A stretch of DNA of 55,034 nt, from NCBI GenBank assembly GCA_033297075.1, contig MU858274.1:1-55034 (forward strand). The letters run 5' to 3'. The notes beneath the pieces were generated by a model. The model did no database searches, was not told where the DNA came from, and saw only the letters and a list, made by a program, of their open reading frames with translations. The position numbers and the translations under genes are program-made. Of this stretch, positions 1 to 11,249 are shown one piece after another. The stretch's first letter is position 1. The number at the start of each line of letters is the position of its first letter. Origin of the DNA: Rhypophila decipiens. Lineage: Eukaryota > Ascomycota > Sordariomycetes > Sordariales > Naviculisporaceae.

Positions 1-598
1 ATAAGTTATCATTAATTATTTTAATTATTAAAAGGAAAAGAATAAATAAAAAGTAATAAAAGAATTATATAAATTATACTAAATATTAAATTAATAAAAT
101 ATTTATAATATAAAATAAACTAAATATTCTATTAATAATATTATTGTTATTAAATTTATAAGTTTGTATATAAAGAGAAAAAGACAAGCCTAAATTAGTG
201 TTTAGAAACTTATTTTTATTATTAATTAAGATTATATTATTTAAATATTATATAACGTTAGTATATTTACTTTTTAATCAATTATTATTAACCTATGTAA
301 TATTAACTTTAATTTATTAAAATAAACATTATATTCCTTACTAAAAATAATAATATTATAAATATAAATAACTATATATTCTTAATAATAGAAAAGATAT
401 TTAAGATATTTATTAACGTAATATTAAATAAAAAAGCTATTAGAAGATAATAATTATATATATATACTTTATTCTAATAATAAAATTATAACATTTTTAA
501 TAATAAAAGAAAAAGCTAATAAAATTCTTATTTATAAATTATATACTAAAAGTATTATTATTAGATTTAGTAATTTATTTAAAGTATTAAATATAATA

Positions 599-728
599 TG
601 TAACGCCAGTGACATACCACACCACTGAGCCACAAACCCACGAAAGGGCACGATTCTAGAACGGAAGAATCCGATCTAGAATAGGTATGTATAGTATATG
701 TAACAGCTGCAATAGTACGATCGTGACA
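599..728. mobile_element. 130-bp solo LTR-like insertion with 5-bp target duplication
   Basis: A GC-normal island begins TGTAACG and ends CGTGACA, giving TG...CA ends and an imperfect 7-bp terminal inverted repeat (6 of 7 match). It is flanked by TAATA at 594-598 and TAATA at 729-733. A perfect 5-bp duplication with TG...CA ends is the hallmark of LTR-retrotransposon integration. At 130 bp with no coding capacity it would be a solo LTR of a very small element (TRIM-like). Because the flanks are AT-rich, a chance 5-bp match is possible; the composition break at the same bases argues against chance. Confidence 0.6.
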
Positions 729-1340
729 TAATAAAAGTTAAAGAGCTTATTAATTATGGTATTTTTTATATTATTAAATATAAATTTATAATTTATAATA
801 AAGAATAGTTACTTATTTAATATCCAAATAGTTTATAAAGTTAAAAATAAAATAATTAATAAGTTATTTAAAATATTATAGTTACTTTATTATATATAAT
901 TAGATAATTTTATAATATTTATAAATATATAAAGATAATAAGAATTCATATCAACTATTAAAAATAAATTACTATTTTAGTAAAAACTAATAACTATTTT
1001 ATTTCTATATAAAAAGAAATTTAAAAACTAGTTTATTTATGTTCTTTTTATTTTCTATTTTAGTTTTTAATTTCTACTAATATATTTAATAACTAACTAT
1101 TTCTTAAAAGTAGTATATTAAATTAATAAATAGTTCTTATTTTATATAAGCCTATTAATAAAAGTATATTCTATTTTAAACTACTAGAAAATTGTATTTA
1201 TTTTATAATAACGTTATTTATTTTTAGTTTTAAAGAAATTTATAATAGTATTTAATAATAAATTTAATACTTTAGTATTATTAATTATATTAGTTTAGAA
1301 CTCTTTTATAATTAGAATTTTAAAAGAAAAAAAACCTTTT

Positions 1341-1893
1341 TGTTGGAACATAAGTAATTGGGTATTGTCACGTGGCTTCAACGGCATGGCCAAATGGCCA
1401 TGACGTAAGCCCCGCACCATAGATAAGCAGATAGTGAGCTCGGGCCACTCAGTGGCCCGTGCGTAGAGAGCATGCCCCTTAACTACGGCTTCGCCGTAGT
1501 CTGGCTCTCTCTTCCTAATACAAGACACACACTCCCATCCAGCAATTCAGTACGTACAATGTAATGGGCTAAGGTAGTGTATTGCAACTAGCTAAGCGTT
1601 CACAACGAAAACGCGAAACTTGAAGGAGAAAGAAGAGACGAGAAAAGAGGTCTGATGGGCTTCGCCCATCCTATATACATGATGGTGTCAGTTCGATTAG
1701 TGAGGGATAGAAGGTTCTGGAGACTTCGACGCACAGAGTGGGAATAGCTTCATCAAGGGTCGCTGGTGGGGCTCTGCCCCACCATTCTCGGTGCCACGGC
1801 CGAGGGTTGCCGAGGCCCTCACAGGGCCCAGCCCGTCACATACAATAACGTTGAGTTGCGTTGTGTCAACCCCATCCCTGGTGTATTCCAACA
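1341..1893. mobile_element. 553-bp solo LTR, Ty1/copia-type ends
   Basis: The island starts TGTTGGAA and ends TTCCAACA, an exact 8-bp terminal inverted repeat typical of copia-group LTRs. The flanks are CTTTT (1336-1340) and CTTTC (1894-1898), a 4-of-5 target duplication that a single C-to-T change would explain. No internal coding region follows on either side, so it looks like a solo LTR left by LTR-LTR recombination. Base composition is normal although the flanks are AT-saturated, so it either inserted after the RIP wave or escaped it as a single copy. It holds several GC-rich hairpins (see findings). Short open frames at 1295-1528 and 1697-1894 fall largely in it and are not genes. Confidence 0.7.
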
Positions 1894-2244
1894 CTTTCCT
1901 AATTTAAACTTTATTTAAATTTAAAACTTCTAAAATTATCTTTTTTTATAATTAGTTTTATTATTATTATATAAAAAGTATAAAATTAAATATTATTTAT
2001 TATATTTAATTTAAAGTTAAGTTAACTAGTTATAATTTAGTATAAAAAAAAGAATTAAAAATTAGATAAAAAGTAAAAAAAAATTTAAAAATCTAGCTAA
2101 AACTTTAATAAGTTTAGAGTTTTAATAACGTTATAGAAAGTAGATTAACTATAGCTAATTAACTCTTATTTTAGTAGCCTATTACTATTCAATAAGTATA
2201 ATACTAAGCTAAGGGTCTAAGACTAATATTATACTCTATAACTC

Positions 2245-5200
2245 TTATACATATAACTCTACCGCACCCGTCTCCCCTTCTAACTCAGCAACTTGCCTTC
2301 TCGAGGCATTTTGTATAGTAGCTCTTAGTTCCACAAAGGCAGGTTCATGCGTGATCCCGGGAGTTAGTGGAATGCTGAAGTTACCCTGGTTAGAAATGGT
2401 ATGTCAGTAAGTGTAACCGCATATGTGCCGGTGAATATGGGTTCGGTACTTACCCGAGAAGTAGGTATCTTCTTGACCCATCCGGTTGCCTTGGATGCAT
2501 CAGCCCAAGCCAAGACTATGTTCTCCTCGTCTGACAATACCATAAACGCCATGGCATAGGAATCGGATCGCGCGGTTAGCTCTCTGGACGTTGCCACTTT
2601 CCTAACGTCCATAACGCTCGAATTCAGACTCGAGACATGGTATAGATAGCCCTTGTCATTGACGATTGCAATTTCCTTGCCAGTGGGTGAAAAGTCGGCA
2701 CACTGGATGCGATTGCCAAGCTTGTTCTGCCTCCCGGATGGATCTGTACGAATCTCGCTCTTGTGACCATCCTCGGGCTGAATGAGAACCGGGGTCCCGG
2801 ATTGTGTCCAGGTGGTAATACAAACCAGGCTGTCTTCGCCATGCCTGCCGTTTCGAAAAATAGCCGAGGACACGCCGTTGTCCTCAGACTCGTGAAGAGG
2901 AACGGGGTATCGACAGGAGGGAACTTCCTGGAAGGTTAGGAAAGGGAACTTCCACGCATAGACCTGGATTACACCGCTTTTCGCGCTCCGGGTGCTAGCA
3001 AGCAATACTAAACCATCATTGGAGAAAGAGAGCGTGTCCACAGATGGACAGCCTCGACAGTCTGCATGAACCATGCTATGGAGGCGGTCCTCGCGCGGCT
3101 GTTCTGCACTGGGGGTGGTCTTGAAGAATCGAACTGTTGCATTTTCGAAGCCGAGGACAACAAAACTTTCCTCCCTATCAATGGCAATACTCTTACACCA
3201 CAGAGACGATGAGATGCGGTATTCGGCTACGGGCGTAGATGGCCGAAGTAGGTTGACGACTCGTAGCTGTGGGTGCATTAGGGAGATGGATATACCGCAG
3301 GTGCGCGGACGGAACAACTTACCGTAAGTCTTTGATCTCTGGTCCCTATCACATATGCGAGATGAAGCCTGGCAACGGTCGCCAGGATGCAGGTACTTTC
3401 GGTCAGAATAGACCTCGTCATAACAGGGGGTGATGCCCCTACGTCCCACACATGTATTGTCTGCTGGGTCCAAAATAAGGCCAGAGAGGCGCTCTTTGAC
3501 AACTCGACATGGACGCTCTTGGGGCCTTTGTTTCGAGCTCCGCTCTTCGATAAATTGTATAACGCTCCTAGCGGAATCTCTTCCAGCTTCTGCGCCTCGA
3601 TGGCGGTTGAGGAGAGGGAACTTGAATCCCCGGAGGTGCCAACTGAAGGTTTCCTTGTACCAGCAAACTTGAGTCTCCATTTCGATTTTCCCTTTTCTGG
3701 TGGTGTACTAATTACGGGTGCTGTTCTCGACGAGCCAAGCACATTGCTATCTGTGGGCGAGACGATAGGCGATATTTCCGCTCCCGAATTACCCCCCTTA
3801 CGCTGTGTGTAAGCAGCCGGGTCAGACAAAAGATTTGGATCCAGTCGTGAATAAATGGGATCATGAACTCTTCCTATGGTCTGTTTTCCGTGGTCCTCGG
3901 CTTGAGCCCCCCCGACCAGATCATCCAATGGGAAGAGAAGGGATGGCTGCGGGAAACCAGAAGGTTGTGGGGACAAGGGATAAACAATTTGAGCAAGGGC
4001 GGCGGATGCTGGGCTATCAACTCTATGGCCCTCTACCGGTCTCTGATCTGACGAGCTGGCAAAGTTGCTTGGATAGCCGCTGGCAGAGAATAATCCAGCA
4101 TCGGATCTGGCCGGTGCTAACTGAAAGTTTGTTGGCAAATGGCGTTCTACGTTGATGGTGTCGGCATCAGGCTCCAATGGTCTGAGGAGCTCCCAAGCTC
4201 GCCTGACCAAAGGAGCCTCACGGGCGAGGGTCACAATCTCGCCGCAGCAGGGGCATTTGGACTGGGCCGGGAGCGTTGTTTCGACATCGGTTGCTCCGTC
4301 GCACTATGTCCAAACTGATTAGCAAATATCGGACCCTGCACGCCCCTTTCACATTCTGCTACCACTTGGAGACAATGGATTGTGGCTTGAACGCTGAGGA
4401 GCTTACAAGGAGTTCAATGCCAGCTGAGGCTAGCTGTGAGCCACCAACCAGGTGACACTTTGAACAGTTCAGGGCATAAAGACTTGGACGTGATGTTCCA
4501 GACTGGCCCCCAGGGTCGTCCTGGAGCAGAATATTTCGAACCACCTGCGAGACATTGATCATGGTCTCCCTATCGCTCATACGATGTATTACCTGCCTCT
4601 GTTTTAACCTTACACAGAGTGAGTCCAGGGCGTCCAGCTCATGTTCGTCAAGCGCACGAGAATCGGCCAAGGGCTGGGCCGAGAAATCGGGGGTATCTGG
4701 GAGCACGATTCGAAATGTGGCGCTGAATGCAGCCACCATGTCCAGTTTTGAGAGACTGGGGGGCATTTGCAGGTAGTCGAGGGCCTGGAGGATTGCATTG
4801 CGTGAGCGGCCCGAGGCGGACCTGAGGCGGGTATCGCGCGACTCCCTGTTTGCAGCGTACTGGACCGAGGCACCAACAACAAAATGTGAGATATCTCGAA
4901 GGGCCAGAAACTGGGGGAGCCAGTCGATCGAGGAGTTGCCAGCAGGGACAAGCTCCGAGATATACTGCGGAGATAAACAATGTGTGAGGGGATACTGTTC
5001 GAGAATTAGTGTCGAGAAGGGGGGACGGGGGCAAGCAAGCAAGCATACCAACTCAGATGTCAGATTGGGAATCTCGTACCTCATCTTGGAGGGCAGGCCG
5101 AGAGTGTCCGGATCAGTATGCAGCCGGTTTGTCACCATCTTACACACTTGGAGCAAGAACGACTTGGGGCCCGGATAGCTGTCGAAAACCTGTTCCAGGG

Positions 5201-5684
5201 ACCTGTGGACGCGACCAAAGCGATCCTTTCGTTCCTTGACCCGTTGATTGGCCGTGGCCTTTGGGTGAAGTGAAAGCACTCGCAGGGCCGACAGGAGGAA
5301 CTCGGCAAGATACTTGTCCCTCAGCATCAGGTCATCCCACAGGCATTCCCGACCGTCGTTGATCACCTGGAGGACAAACTCTACTGTGCGCAACGCCACC
5401 TCCCAGCTCACGAGAAAGCCGAGATACCAGCTCACGTGGGCGTTCTCAGCCGGCAGAGTCAGTCGCTGGACATAGAAGATGGCATTGAGCTGGGAGAGCA
5501 GGGTCTTGACCAGCTGTTGATAGACGTGACGGTCCCCAGAATTCGTCCCGGCGTACACCTTCTCCAGCGAAAAGTGGCCGAGAAGCTCAAGAACGATGTC
5601 GTCGATATCACTACGCAGTGCGAGGTGACCCCAAACGGAGGTCAGTCGGAGGAAGAGCGACGACGGCGCAGAATCGGAGGCCAT
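2245..5684 (-). CDS. Large zinc-ribbon and WD40-like protein, uncharacterised
   Basis: Exons as read on the minus strand: 5684-5049, 4964-4407, 4303-3323, 3266-2454 and 2385-2245, giving 1042 residues. The intron 4965-5048 is 84 nt, phase 0 and stop-free, but has a GTATGC donor, a C-rich body and a CGCAG acceptor, so I call it an intron. Domains: an alpha-helical N-terminal half (about 1-370), a zinc ribbon split by intron 4304-4406 (a CSKC knuckle before it, CPCC after it), a Ser/Pro-rich linker, then a beta-propeller-like part with weak WD40 repeats (for example HVWDVG and CADFSPTGKEIAIVNDKG). I do not recognise a named family. The start is the first in-frame ATG; an upstream 28-codon ORF (5859-5773) ends just before the frame opens, so the true N-terminus may differ. 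The last 47-codon exon abuts the RIP-like block. Confidence 0.7.
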
Positions 5685-8241
5685 GGCCCATGCGGCATAT
5701 GAGGAGGGGCCACGGGTCGAGGGCACAGAGCCGGGGTGAACAAGGAGAAGCTTTTGGTACACTCTTCACGGACTAGCGATATCTCTGGCCAATACGGGGC
5801 TTATGTTCCCAACGAACAGCTGTCGTTTCTGCCTTTGCATCTGTCGAGGTTGGACCCATAGCATGAGTGAACGTTCTGCCCCACGCAGCAAGCGGGAGGG
5901 CAATGCCGGGCCAGGAGCGGTCAAAGGACGACGGCGTGTGCTATCTTCAGGAGTGATGCTAATCTGCCTGGTTTGTTTCCTCGGATTCGACGACGACGCC
6001 GATGAGCATCAAGAATGACGAGGGGACAGGGCCAGGAGGGGTCCAGATCGAGCTGTGCAGTCAAGGCAAGGCAGGTGGGTAAGGGGGCTGGAGAGGCCGA
6101 GAGGGAGGGGACCCCGCGTCGAGGGATTGGACGGGGGGTTTGGGTTTTATTCAAATTGCTTCCATACATGTTTCTGCCGCTGTGTTCTGGTTTGTCCTCC
6201 CCGGGAAGGCTTTACCGGTAGGAGAAACCCAGCTACTCCGTACGGATGCAGGAATACCGTAAGATATCGGATTACAGCAGGTACGGTGTACAGTTTCAGC
6301 ACTCTGATTGGCTGGCTCTGGCCACTCGAGGCAGCAACCTGCCATCCAAGGCCATGGAACATTGCAATACATCGTGACCCTTGCTTGGGAATGAACAGAG
6401 AGCATCCAAGCTGCTCTCTGCTCTGGCTCAGATAATAGACGTGGCTCAGCTCCATTTCTCTTGGATTTTGGCCCCATCACCTTGTTCCAACACAGAACAC
6501 ATGCGATGCAACGCAACAAGAGGTGGACAAGAACTCGGATTCGCACGCAGTAATTCAGGAGACTGAGCTTTGAGAGTAAGACAAGCAGTGCGCTGCCGAA
6601 AGACGGCCAGTTTCGGTCTCGGGCAAAAACCAACAGGATGCCACACCTTGACGGCTGTGAGTGGCACACACCACCAGGTTCCACGGGCTGTAATTATTAC
6701 AAGCACCAAAAGCAGCAGCGAAGGAAGGAAGCAAGAAAGGTGATTATTTGCCGACGAGACGACATGACGTGCATGAACCTGGCACCTCTAGACCCTCTAC
6801 CACGGCATTCAATATTGATATCTTGTGCCCATGGCTGTTTCCATGCCGTCTTCACATGCAGAAAGATACCCGGGCCCATGGACCACGGGGTGCCAAACAG
6901 CGACCTTGACAAGACGGTACTCACACCTTGATTGTCGGCTGGATCGGTAGAAGTGGGACCTTTGTTCGCAGTCTCCTGGCATCTACTCGCTCGTGGTAAT
7001 ATGGCCATGGACAAAGTGGATAGTTCCTGTGCCGGGCGAGGAAGACCGTTGGAAAAGCGGCTGGCCGAGGGGGTTGCATCAGAACGGCTTCAAATCCTGC
7101 CAAGTCTCCTGTCCCAACTTCCCAAAATGGCATTCTTCAACGCGACCTACACGAGACTTTTGGGATGGGCGGCCAAGCAGCTGAATGGTCCATGTATCAT
7201 TCTCCTCTTTCAGCATCCAAACTCTTTCACTCCACACTGATCACTTATTGTTCAATCATTCACACAGATTGTATCCGTCTTACCTACATACCCGGCCTCG
7301 TTTGCTTCCCCTCCTCCCCTTGCAGCGCGGGAAGAATGGGCGGTGGTGGCGCAGTTTGGAGTCACGGTAGAGTTGATTTCCCCCGTGTATTGTACTTCTG
7401 GGGTACATATTCTATTTGGACCCAGGCCTGCAAAATCCATGTCTGTATACTGTATCTGCCAAATGTTTCTGGCCATGAAGCAGAAGGCAACGAAAAGGGA
7501 AATCCACCCTAGAGGTCTCATACTCTCCCTACCTGCTCCAGTCTGCTCTTCCATTATCTGAGACCTTGTCCTCGGACGTACAACACACATGTGCAACAAT
7601 GTCATGTTAATAAATAAGAAGCGGGCCATTATTCTGCCGATTCTCCCAGCACCTCTGCGAGGCCGACAAGGGGGTGTCAACAGGGGCCATACACGGGGGA
7701 CGCTGTTCTGATTAGCTGATTATTTTTATCGTTGCAGATCGTGATGCATTCGCAATGTCACCACCCTCTTCTTCAACCTCCTCTCACGGCCTTCCAGCCG
7801 TCCGAGTGTCCTTCGGTCGAGTACGCAGTAATGTAAATTGCAGGGTTCCCTCCTGCTTTACCCTGCGAGCACCCGGGGCGAGATAGCTGAAGGTGAAAGT
7901 AAGAGAGACATGCGAGTCGGTGTAAATCCCGTGCGATGGCTCTAGGAAGCTGGCATGATCACATCCCGCACATTTATTAGACCACGGCCCAGCCCCGCAA
8001 TGGTGGTTAGGCCCGGGTCCTGGATCTCTGGCTACACTTCTCTTCCTCGCCCATCATCGAACTAGGGGCTCTCATTCGGTATATATAGACCGTCAGGAAC
8101 AAACCAGAGACCGACCTGCGGCGCTTTCGACAGTAGACAATTGCCAAAGAGGTGGGCGGCGACGTAGAACGACAAGTGATGCTGGGGCAGGACAACTCCA
8201 TACGGCGTTAAATCATCAGAACCCAAGTCACAACTGCTGCG
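5685..8241. other. Long divergent intergenic region
   Basis: About 2.6 kb separates the zinc-ribbon/WD40 gene (leftward) from the amino acid permease (rightward). Only short, unconvincing open frames occur, mostly overlapping on both strands. An upstream ORF of 28 codons at 5859-5773 (minus) could lie in the leader of the left gene. I see no RNA gene and no repeat. It probably holds both promoters and long leaders. Confidence 0.5.
8080..8087 (+). promoter_or_regulatory. TATA-box candidate for the permease
   Basis: TATATATA lies 155 bp upstream of the permease ATG at 8242, with C/T-rich sequence around it. The motif is seen; promoter function is inferred from position only. Confidence 0.35.
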
Positions 8242-11004
8242 ATGAATCGTAACCTCGATTACGAGAAGCCCGAGGCTCTCACACCTCACATCTTCCCCGA
8301 AAATGGATCCCCGAGCCCCCAGCCCGATGTCGACGGCCCAACACTCAACAACTTTGACGAGCCAACGCCGGCCGAGGAGCGCAGAGAGCTGCGAGGCGAA
8401 AGTCTCTGGTATGTACCGGGGTCCACCTGAATTGGGCAGTGGACTTGGCTGATTCTGATTTGACGACAGGAGAGTTCTGGGTGAAAGACATATAAACGTA
8501 CGAGCATATACCATATCATGGAGGGCCAACCTGGACCCTTTTGTTCCTTTGGCTAACCGACGTGGACGGATAGATGATAGCCTTCTCTGGGTACGTTTGC
8601 TCGCCGGTTTCGACCCCTGACGCTTCCCAGGCTTGCACATGGACAGCAGACTGAGCAGCTTCGTCGCCTCTAGCACGATTGGCAATGGTATTTATGACCC
8701 AATTCAGTAAATATGCAAGGTCGGAATCTTACCGCGTCCTCCCCCAACAGGTCTTTTTCTCGGAAGTGGCAGGTCCCTCGCCGCTGCCGGTCCAGGCGGC
8801 GCCGTGGTGTGTTACTTGCTCATGGGCACCGTCATCTCGTCCGTCATATCCTGTCTCGGCGAGATGACAGCATTGATGCCTGTAAACGCCCCGGTCATGG
8901 AGTTTCCCCGCCGATTTGTCTCGAGAGGAGTGGGATTTGCGGTCGGCTGGATGTACTGGTCAGTCTCGAGTCCTCGACGATAAGTGGTGTCTCGCGGGAG
9001 GCACGATGATGCCATAACTTGTAAACCCTGGACTAACCATGACTTGCTCTTACTTCAGGTTCGCCTATGCTGTCCTTGCAGCCGACGAGCTCGTGGCTGT
9101 TTCCAACTCGATCAAGTTCCGCTACGATGATGGAAGGACACTCTTGAACTGGGAAGTGGGCGAAAGTGTCGACAATGCAGTCTGGATATGTGTCTTCCTC
9201 GCCTTGGTCATAATCGTCAACCTGTTCCCCGTGCGGGTATGTTTCTGCCCGAGCTTGGTCTGCCGTTTTAGGACCATCATGCCACCGTCATGGCACCATC
9301 TAACAAGAGGCTCTCTCGCCATGCGCGGATAGGTTTTCGGCGAGCTCGAATACGTGTTTGGCTGCTTCAAGCTGATGTTTATCGTCATGCTCATCGTCCT
9401 GATGCTGATTTTGTCGACAATACAACGTAAGCAACTTTCTGGCCAGCCGTATTGCTGGGGACACTGCTCACACATCCCATGACGACAGCACGAGCGGGCG
9501 CCTACTACCATGAATCGATAGGCACCAAATGTAAGTTGGCTCCCCTTATTCAGCCAGCGGTTAGGAGCATCAAGGCCCATGATTCTAACAAGCGCCTCGC
9601 AGACTGGAACTCGCCGTATTCGTTCTTCAATCCTTATTACAATGTCAAGGACTCGGATGGGAATCTCCAGCGTACTATTGAGGGATCGCTAGGGACGCTC
9701 CTTGGTGTCTGGTGAGCATGGCCATACAATTGCAGCCCCATGTTGCCGACGCCCACTCTGCCCAGACTAACCATCAAACTGGCCAGGACGACCTTTACTG
9801 GAGTCATGTTTTCGTACATCGGCATGGACATCATGGCGGCTACTGCGGCCGAGAGTCGGGCGCTATCAGATGTCGAAAGCATGAAAATGGCAGCCCGCAA
9901 GATCAATTTGCGAATCATTCTCCTCTACGCCCTCGCCATGATCACAGCATCCTTTGTCGTTCCGGCGGACCACCCTTTCATCAACGGCAAGGGCCAGTCG
10001 GTTGGTGCCCACTCCCTGTTTATCATCGCCGTCGTCGAGGCCGGTATGCCTGCCGCCGGACACTTCTTCAATGCCGTGTTTGTATTCTCGGCCTTTACCT
10101 GCGCCATCAACTCCATGTATATCGGCTCGAGAATTCTCCACACCCTGGCGCTGCGTGGCCAGACGGGGCCCGAGTTTATCACGAGAAGGCTCCGGCAGTG
10201 CCGCTCTGGCGTTCCCGTCCGGGCAGTCTTTGCCACCGCCGCCATGATGCTGATCGGCTTCATGGGCAGGTCCGGTTCTCCTGGGGCGGTAAGTAGAACG
10301 GAGCATGCTCGCGAAAAGTCCAGAAGCTGATTTCGACCGCCACAGAGACTAAACGAGTTGGCCAACAACTGCACCGTTTCGTGCTTGATCGTCTACGCGA
10401 CCATCTGCGGGACATATCTTTCTTTTTTCAAAACGTGAGTCTCAACTGCAAACACCGACTCTGCAAGGGCACGAGATCAGCAGATGCTAACCCATGCCGT
10501 CCCCGAATCGACAGACTGGAAGATGCCAAACTATACGGGAATGCTTCCGAGATACAGGCCGCGAGCTACGACCGAGACAATCACCTGTACCCCTACAAAT
10601 CGCACGGCCAATGGCTGAAGGCATTGTACGGCCTTGTCGCATGCACCGTTCTTGTCATATTCAATGGCGTGGGCGCTTTCTTGGAGAGACCTTTCAACGT
10701 CAGGAGATTTATCTCTGCATATATCAGTGTTTGTCTTCCCCATCCGTGACCGGAATCTGTTCGATGCCCAAGGCTAACCGCGTTCCTCAAGCTTCCCGTA
10801 TTCGTCATCCTGATCCTGGCATACAACTTGCGGAAACATGGCTTGAGGTTTTCTGACTGGATGTCGGACAGGTCGTCTGATCTGAGCAACACCGTTCAGG
10901 CCTCGAACCCCAAGCGCAAGGGCAGGCTCGAGTTCCCCGTTGACGGTATTACTCGCAACAACTGGATAGTGTTCGCGGAGTGGATCTGGGTTTGGATGAA
11001 GTAG
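8242..11004 (+). CDS. Amino acid permease (YAT/APC family), 13 exons
   Basis: Exons: 8242-8408, 8470-8497, 8574-8590, 8674-8687, 8751-8958, 9059-9236, 9333-9426, 9489-9530, 9603-9711, 9787-10288, 10346-10434, 10515-10728 and 10792-11004. They sum to 1875 nt, 624 residues. The joined exons 2-5 read LGERHINMIAFSGTIGNGLF then LGSGRSLAAAGPGG, the classic first-helix motif of fungal amino acid permeases, so the tiny exons are supported by protein continuity. About twelve hydrophobic segments follow, including a SYIGMDIMAATAAESR loop, and the tail ends NNWIVFAEWIWVWMK. It is a plasma-membrane, proton-coupled amino acid importer by family; the substrate cannot be told from sequence. The intron before exon 13 uses a weaker GTTTGT donor. 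Confidence 0.9.
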
Positions 11005-11249
11005 ATTGCTCTTTTCTTAGTGTATTAACATTTCTCTGGCAAGGAGTTCGGCTATGGTAACCACTGAACGAGCAACTTTAATCGATGCGTTCTGTTGTCA
11101 TTGAAGAAATGGCGTTTCTATCTCATAATTTTGGGGCCCAATTTGGCCCATACAACGCTCTCCCAGTCGCAAGCAACGCTCACATTAAATTCTATTATCG
11201 CTCTCCATCTCATTAGGTAGTGGTATCACTATCCACCATCTCCATCATG

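Larger units (their letters stand above)
1..2244. repeat. AT-saturated, RIP-like repeat block
   Basis: Except for two GC-normal islands (599-728 and 1341-1893), this block is almost only A and T with long TA-rich runs, and no open frame of interest survives. Such DNA in Pezizomycotina is normally old transposon sequence mutated C-to-T on both strands by RIP. I cannot recognise the original element. The change to gene-like composition is sharp at about 2245-2280, exactly where the neighbouring minus-strand gene ends. Composition is seen directly; RIP as the cause is inferred. Confidence 0.8.

Noticed and set aside
1..2244. Possible mitochondrial insertion because of extreme AT content
   Set aside because: No mitochondrial gene or tRNA is visible, and TSD-flanked LTRs within an AT-saturated nuclear block fit RIP better.
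7252..7680. 142-codon minus-strand frame in the permease upstream region
   Set aside because: It overlaps other random frames on both strands and shows no motif.
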